Source: Paralichthys olivaceus
Lineage: Eukaryota > Chordata > Actinopteri > Pleuronectiformes > Paralichthyidae
Direction: 5' to 3'
Length of the DNA: 64,000 nt
NCBI RefSeq assembly: GCF_024713975.1
Contig: NC_091109.1
Coordinates: forward strand, 18,879,760 to 18,943,759
Position numbers and translations under genes: made by a program. This document shows positions 57,661 through 64,000 of this stretch, in pieces (positions within the stretch are counted from its first letter, which is position 1; each line of letters begins with the position of its first letter). The notes under the pieces were generated by a model. It was not told the DNA's origin. It worked only from the letters and a program-made list of their open reading frames with translations, and made no database searches.

Positions 57661-58790
57661 ATAAACTAATGTGTCCTGATCTTGGTTGAGAATCTTTTGA
57701 AAACAGATTAGCTATTCAACAGAAGTGGCCTGAGATCAGATTTGATGTAACACTAGTTTCATACCTGCTGTGAGGTTGTATTAAACATATTTTATTCATG
57801 AGCACAGTAGATCTTGACAAAAGACGAGGTTGAAGCTGTTTACCTGCTTTTCTTTTACTGTTTTAGATGAATGGAAAACAAGTTGGATTTTGGTTTTATA
57901 CATCAGTTTTCTATGTGGTTGATCTATTGGAAAAACCCTGAGCTAAACTTGTCTATTTGTACACTAAGCTCTTGTGGGTTAAAAGAGTTCTCAAACTAAA
58001 CATTAGCTCATGTCGTCCTTTAGCCTGGTAACTTCTGCCCTAATAAGAGCAGGGATTGTTTGTTTGCTCTCCCGAGACGTGAATACTTCTCGTTGACCTT
58101 TCCTTTAGTTGTTATACAACTCCCCGGATCACCTTGGTTACTGCTGATGATAAGGAGGCCCTGTCTCTTACTGCAGATAAGTAATGGGTCATGGTTCCCT
58201 AAGTCTGACCTGGCCTGTGTGCAGAGTTTCATTAAGACAACTGAACAAGATGAGAATTTAAACTAAAAGAGAAAAACTTTTAACACATGAAATCAATTTT
58301 TTTTTTAGGCCGGAGATGAACTCTAGTAAAATTAAAATGGCAACATCTGTCCATCCAAAATAAAACTGCTTTAAATAGTTTGCACTCTAGTGAGTTGCTG
58401 CATCAAATAAGTGTTGTTGTTGGAAAATTGTCTCAATTCATGAATTTTACTTTTACCACCTAATATATGAATGTAAAAGTAACATTGATTTGATCCCTTA
58501 TTTCTCTATATAGTTTAAAAGTCATGCATCACTCTATAATGCATTGTTATTACTTGCATATCGAGTTCAACCTACTTTATCTCTTATCTATGAATATAAT
58601 AAGGCATTTTTTCCACAGCTGATAAACATAAAAACAACTTTATCACAATTTAACATATAAAACATTGACTCTTTATATTTTCATATAAACAAAGTTTGCT
58701 CCAATCTTAATGAATATAACTGTTTAATTTAAATTTAAACCAACTTTATCTGTCAAACATTCATTTAACCTTAACGCCGTCACGCGACAC
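57661..58790. other. Intergenic DNA before emc9
   Basis: AT-rich sequence with no coding support. An open frame at 58060-58266 has no family features. Confidence 0.5.
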
Positions 58791-58797
58791 CCCCACA

Positions 58798-58813
58798 CCA
58801 CTAGAGGGCGCTG
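58798..58813 (+). promoter_or_regulatory. CTCF-like motif upstream of emc9
   Basis: CCACTAGAGGGCGCTG fits the CTCF core consensus at all core positions. It sits at the upstream edge of the emc9 promoter. Confidence 0.45.
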
Positions 58814-58849
58814 CTGTCAAACGTGACCACTGCGCTGAAAGACGGATGA

Positions 58850-59121
58850 ATGAAATGATTGGCGCGTCGATAATCCAATCAAATGACAGAGCGTCAAGGC
58901 CCACCCCGGCCAATCGCGTCACTCCATGTAAGCCACGTGGGCGGTACCGGAAGAACAGTTGTTATTAGCCGCTAAGTGAGACAGTAGCTTCCACAGCTCG
59001 TGAGCAAGGTTTTTAAAACACACACACACACACACACACACACGTAGACTTCATTGAAACATCTCCGTCCGCTGCTTCTGCTCGAAGCTTCAACTTCACC
59101 TTCGAATCATTTTCATCTCCA
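58850..59121 (+). promoter_or_regulatory. emc9 promoter and non-coding first exon
   Basis: TATA-less promoter with CCAAT-type boxes on both strands (about 58858, 58876 and 58910) and a CACGTG E-box at about 58936. The first exon ends at CATCTCCAG|GTAAG (about 59121/59122). A CA repeat (59018-59043) lies in the transcribed 5' part. Confidence 0.5.
59018..59043. repeat. CA microsatellite in the emc9 5' region
   Basis: About 13 CA units. Confidence 0.9.
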
Positions 59122-59340
59122 GGTAAGATTCAGTGCAGCTCCGCTCGGTTAGCTCGTCGGCTAATGCTAACAGCCGGTGCAGCAGCAACAACAACAACAG
59201 CAGGTGATCGAGCTGCTGCTGAAACCTCGACCTCCGCCGGGTTTAAGATTCAAATTTATTGTTTGAATGTGCGTCATCGTCGTGTTTCACATTCTGTCGC
59301 GTGTCTTTTTGCAGCTCGTGCCCCTTCAGCAGCTGTCGTC

Positions 59341-61143
59341 ATGGGCGAGGTGGAGCTGTCCTGTCGAGCCTACGTGAAGATGTTCCTCCACGCGTCTCTG
59401 TTCCCGCGGTGCGGCATCAACGGGCTGCTGCTGACGTCCAGCCCGGCAGGCGGCGCTGTGTGTGTGACGGACTGTGTGCCGCTGCTCCACTCCCACCTGC
59501 CCCTGGCCCCCATCACCCAGCTGGCCCTCACACAGGTGGGGCCCCCGCTCACAGGTCTGACGTACAGGAGCCGAGGGAGCTCGGCTCAGTGCAGGTTCTG
59601 AAGACACGTGTGAAAAGAGACAAACTTGTTCAAATGGAGTAAAAACACGTGAGAATAGAGAAACAACTTCATCAATTTGACGACACGTGCGCTGCAAAGC
59701 GTCACAACATAAACAAAACGACAAACTGATGAATCTGTAGTTCGATGCTTCAGCAGCTTCACTTTGAACTACAGCAGGTTCAGCTCTTTTTTTTTTTCTG
59801 TCCCCTGAAAACATTTCTGCTGTCAAAAGAATAAGAAACTGTGATGTCAGAAGACGATTAAAAGACGCCTGTGGCTGTCGTGTGTTTCAGGTGGACGTGT
59901 GGTGTTCGCAGACGCAGCAGAGGATTGTGGGATACTATCAAGCCAACGCCTGCGTATCGGATAGTAGGTGAGTTCTGCAGCCGATGAATTCTCTCCTCTC
60001 GAACCTTCTGTCAGTTCAGCGTCTGTGGACGTTTTCTGCACCTTTCTTTGAATGTCTCGTGTTTTCGTCCCCGCAGCCCGACGCCGTGTGCACTGAAGAT
60101 CGCTGACAAGATCGCTGAGCAGTTTGATAATGCAGTTCTGTTAATGGTAAGTGAAGTTAACACCATTAGTTTTCTTTGCTGCCCGAGTTCTTATGAAAAC
60201 ATTAAACCTGGAACAGGTTGTCGATTAATCAGTTCACTTCAGTGATGAGGATATTCATCAAATACTGGCCGTGACGTTTTTACGAATCCTGAGATTGATG
60301 TACTGGTCTCTTGTGAACGCTCTGCTTCGCTGTGGATGATCGATGTGTCTGTTTTATTCCGCAGCTCGACGGTAGTAAGATGTCTGCAGACTATCGGGTT
60401 CCTCCCATCGTGATGTATGAGCGCAAAGATTCCAGATGGATGCTCAAAGACAAACACACGTAAGAAACAGCTGCTGGGTCGGACGGGGGAGGGGGGGGGG
60501 GCTTCAGAAGGTATTCAAATGGTGTAAATTCCGACGACGATCACAGGATATTGAATCATCGCGTCAGCGTCTGAGGTTCTTGAGAACAAAATGACTCAAG
60601 AACCAAACTTGGTAGAAACCGCATAGTTCCACCACAGGTCCCTGTGAAGGGTCTGATTCATGTGCATGTCACACAGTGTCTGCAGGCTCCTAACAACTCT
60701 TTCACACGTTTGAATATTTTAAGTGATTCTGTGATTTTCCTTAACATCTGTCATACTTTACTGAGATCTTACATTTCATTCATTAGTCTTAATACATCTT
60801 AAAAGAAGAAAACATTGAATCAACACATCATAGAAACTGTTAAATCTTCCGTTATCCTCGTGCTAAACGTCTGGAACAGTGAGCGGACACGTTGTCGTGG
60901 AGATCATGTCGCAGCAGAACCGTCCGACCGCTGCGTTAACGCCGATGTTCCGTGTTGTTCAGGATAATGCTGCGGCAGTGGGAGGAGACCCGGGCGATCG
61001 CCAGCCAGATGCTGGAGTTGGGCGATCACATGCAGCTGGTGGATTTCGACAGTCATCTGGACGACATCACAAAGGACTGGACCAATCAGAAACTCAACAC
61101 CAAGATAGCGGAGCTGGCGTCGCCGGCCAACGGGAACATCTAG
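59341..61143 (+). CDS. emc9: ER membrane protein complex subunit 9
   Basis: Complete 205-aa protein in five coding exons: 59341-59535, 59891-59967, 60077-60146, 60365-60459 and 60963-61143. All are GT-AG with matching phases; the coding exons are preceded by a spliced 5' UTR (acceptor at 59314). EMC9 is a cytosolic subunit of the EMC insertase, which places tail-anchored and multipass proteins in the ER membrane. It has an MPN-type fold without a JAMM metal site. The start MGEVELS, the VTDCVPLLHSHL block, VDVWCSQ, GYYQANA, LVDFDSHLDDI, DWTNQ and the end NGNI all follow human EMC9 rather than EMC8 (which starts MPGVKL). Length matches human EMC9 (208 aa). The next gene, irf9, is also close to EMC9 in human 14q12. 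Confidence 0.95.
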
Positions 61144-62965
61144 AACTGTAGAACCAGTTTTTACCAGAGCGCAGATTTATTTATGTTCTCACCCGTCGTC
61201 CTCTTTATTTACAAATGTGAATTTTTAAAAAAAATCTTAATTATAACCTGAAAACACCAAACGTTCAACACAAGAGTTTTGGAAGACGTTTATTTTTAAT
61301 GCTTCTTCAACTGAACAGAGACACGACATAGCTTAAATAAGAAAATCCCTACAGATTCCCCACCCCCGTCAGACTGTGCCTTGTGGTCCAGACCTGCTGA
61401 TCTTAAGGAAAATCCACCTTTAACACTGTTACTCAGCACCTGAGTATTACTCCTATTTATTTCTCTTTCTTCTCGTTCTCTTTTGATTCTTTACTGTTGT
61501 TACTCCCCACAGATATTACATGAAACAGCAGCGGTGGACAAAATAACAGAAACGCGTTAGAGTACAAAAGTCGTGCAGCGAGTTCTCGTCTGCTGAAGCT
61601 CAGAAATGTGAGTGTTTGTGGAGGAGCAGGTGATTCCGTTTGAAATCTCTCTCTGAAACTTTTACAGACTCTAATAACGATGTGTTTTCGTGCCTCACTG
61701 TCGCTGCCCTTTGTTTGACAGAGCAGGTTTTTTTGTCCTAACCTGATGTTTGAGAAGCGTTGACTGTGGTTGGAAAGAGGAAACGTGCTACACAGGATGT
61801 TTTCTCACCGAGCTTCATAAAAGTCAAAACCAAACTGAATCTCCTGAGCTTCAGCAGATTGTTTTTCACCGCAGGGCTGAAGTATTCGATTCAACACGTT
61901 TCTGTTCTTTTGCTGATCTCTCGTTACCCAGATCCGCTACAACAGAGACTGACATTAAAACATTTAAAATGGCTGAAACACATCGGAGTTAAGTGCAACT
62001 TTTAAAAACACCAATATCAAGTTTGACTCCTTATGATTTTAAAGTAGTAATAACATGATTCCTAAAATGCACTGAAATGTAGGCTCCTTTTTTCTGCCTG
62101 TTTCATCAACATTGTGAAACTTTATTAAAAGACGACAGTCACACTACTTGTATTTACACTCACGTCTGTGTTTAAGAAAAAAAAACTAACAAGAGTTTTA
62201 CAAAAAAAATAGTAATATGCATATTTTCTATCACTACTGTTCTATTGAAGTACTTTGGGTTATTATCTCAGCTCCTGCTTTAGGTGTGTTTGATTATTTT
62301 TTTTTTGTGTGGTTATAGTATATGGTGTATATAGTACTAACCCATATAGAATAATATGTCACAAGGTTTCTATAGTGCTGTAGTATAAACACAATTATCA
62401 GTGGGTGAAAGCTGTGGTTCCCAACCTTTGACCTCTGCATGTAAACTGTAAACCAGGTCAGACTAAGTTTCTCAAAAACCCTGATTTTAAATTAAACTTA
62501 ATTAGTTAATTAAACACGAAAGTGAATTGATGTGATTGTTTTGAGCTCTGTAGGAGTCCTGGTCCTGCAGTTGGGAACCACTGGCTTCGATTAAATGATT
62601 TAAAGTCACATTATTTATAGAGCGAAGACGACCTCTCAGTTTCGTGTAGTGCTTCCAGTCGACCACATGATCTCTTCAAGATCCTGGATCAGTTTCCAGG
62701 AGACAGCGCTCACTCTGTGAGCTCCCGTCTTAAAGTGTTAGAAAGTTAATAGAAATATTTCTTAATTGTAAAAAATATGTTATTACCAGACAAACTGCTT
62801 TTTTTTTTTTTTTACATCTCACATCCAGAGAGATTAGATTTGTGTTTTAAATTTAAAATCATTTTGATCACATGACAAAAGTAAATGTCAGTGTAGGATT
62901 GTGGTTGTAACTGTGGGGGGTGGGGGGGTGTTTTTGGAATGAACCCCTCACGTTGCCTGACGCGT
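61144..62965. other. Convergent 3' region between emc9 and irf9
   Basis: No coding exon is supported. It holds the emc9 3' UTR (plus strand) and the probable irf9 3' UTR (minus strand). A minus-strand AATAAA at about 61290 is one candidate end for irf9. Open frames at 61750-62005 have no family features. Confidence 0.45.
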
Positions 62966-63512
62966 TCAGAGCGTCCCCCACATGACCGTGTCAGCCGTCG
63001 GAGATGGGATGGCGACCAGGTTCAGGGTTATTTCCTCCAGCGGAGACTGACTGGCCAGAGACTTGAGGATGTTGATGGGGTCGCAGATGGAGCGAGCGTT
63101 CTGGACCTTCTGCTCCGCCCACGGCAACGTGATCTACAGCGGAGAGAAACAGGTAAAGGTGTCAACACTAAGAACGACTCTGCTCTCGGGGCTTTCGAGC
63201 TTTGGGTCAATTTCTATTTTGTATTTATTTATTTTGTTCTCCAGCTGATTTATTGGAAACTTAATTGTTTTCCAAAAATTACAAAAATTAGAAGTTGGAG
63301 ATAAAAACCATTGAAGAAAAGATTAAATATAAATGTCGGGCTACATGTTCAGCAGGAGCCTGAAGTGTTGAATTTAAAGTGTGACGGCTTCTTCACCTGA
63401 GCGATGATAAGTTTCCTGGACAGATCGTCGTCCGCGATCAGCTCTTCTCCAAAACACAGAGTGAAGCCGCACTGAGGCGCTTCACCTCCATTCGAACAGA
63501 AAAGATCCAGCT
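62966..63512 (-). CDS. irf9: Interferon regulatory factor, probably IRF9; last two coding exons
   Basis: Two minus-strand exons, 63512-63397 (116 nt) and 63133-62966 (168 nt with TGA), join in frame. The first carries CGFTLCFGEELIADDDLSRK, then LIIAQ. This is the end of the IRF-association domain (family pattern LCFGEE ... KLI..Q). The second gives the C-terminal tail ITLPWAEQKVQNARSICDP ... SLASQSPLEEITLNLV. IRF9 joins STAT1 and STAT2 as ISGF3, the DNA-binding factor of type I interferon signalling. The IRF family call rests on the FGEE block. The IRF9 call rests on the neighbour emc9 (EMC9 and IRF9 are close in human 14q12) and on the short, non-autoinhibitory-looking tail. The N-terminal DNA-binding domain lies outside the window. 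Confidence 0.75.
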
Positions 63513-64000
63513 CTGAACCAACGGGACAGAAAAGGTGAGTTTAATACACAAGAGACGAAAACAAGTGATAAACTGAGTTAAACCAGATTCTGTGTTCAAA
63601 CATCTGTAAATTTAAACCTGAGCGTGATCGATTCAATGTTTTTAAGAAAGATTCTCGGATTTATCTTCTCGACTGAGGATTTTATCTTGGTCCCATGTGG
63701 TTTTGAATTTTCTGACATTTTATATACAAACAATTTATTCATTAACACGTAGTGAATAAGAAAATAGTAAAAGTCGTTCATTTTCTGACAAGAGATTTTG
63801 GCGATCAGCTGTAGAAACACTACCCACAATCCTCAGGTGTGAGAGCAGCTTTGGAAATCGTATTGTTCAGTGTTACTTCACGTTTACCACAGAGACACCA
63901 TGATTATTTTATTTTGCAATGGTTTATGGGATGTGCAGCTCCACCCTCACCCTCGCTCTGTAATCGGTTGTGAAACAAACTCTTAGCTCTCGGCTCTGAT
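63513..64000 (-). other. irf9 intron sequence to the window edge
   Basis: No further exon could be recognised before the edge. The preceding irf9 exons should lie to the right of 64000. Confidence 0.5.

Overview
The window is nuclear DNA from a ray-finned fish, most likely a percomorph teleost. Genes are split by short GT-AG introns. The encoded proteins match vertebrate families but show fish-type divergence. The non-coding DNA is full of microsatellites, LINE 3' ends of the kind common in fish, and at least one palindromic MITE typical of percomorph genomes. No prokaryotic, plasmid or phage features and no CRISPR array were seen.

Layout, left to right. (1) 193-808 (+): the last three coding exons of a class B GPCR, best matched to vipr2. 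(2) 3.5-4.3 kb: a large AATAT-type satellite, then a promoter-like stretch and a possible short plus-strand spliced transcript (4.3-5.9 kb). (3) 6.3-7.6 kb (-): a complete four-exon CC chemokine gene with a Ser/Pro-rich tail. (4) 11.1-20.5 kb: a tandem duplication of about 4.7 kb. Each unit carries a complete three-exon CCL27/28-like chemokine gene on the minus strand. (5) 22.6-28.8 kb (+): the complete three-exon coding sequence of msl2 with its CpG-rich 5' end and 3' UTR. (6) 31.4-40.5 kb (-): complete tnfsf10 (TRAIL), six coding exons, with a LINE fragment and many simple repeats in intron 3. (7) 40.7-53.2 kb: a long stretch with no gene I can support. (8) 53.2-56.1 kb (-): complete nceh1, five exons, intron 1 being largely a polypyrimidine tract. 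(9) 56.8-57.7 kb: a decayed Pro/Gln/Lys-rich coding relic. (10) 59.3-61.1 kb (+): complete emc9. (11) 63.0-63.5 kb (-): the last two coding exons of an IRF gene, probably irf9, running off the right edge.

The genes do not form one pathway, but several are immune: three chemokines, a death ligand (TRAIL) and an interferon-signalling transcription factor (IRF9). From general knowledge of human gene order, tnfsf10-nceh1 and emc9-irf9 are each neighbours in human (3q26 and 14q12). The window therefore joins segments that are separate in mammals. The strongest second-look item is the chemokine pair. The two copies differ by 12 amino-acid changes against 2 synonymous changes, while flanking non-coding DNA is nearly identical. 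All exon joins were made by reading frames and splice sites by eye; no alignments or database searches were run.
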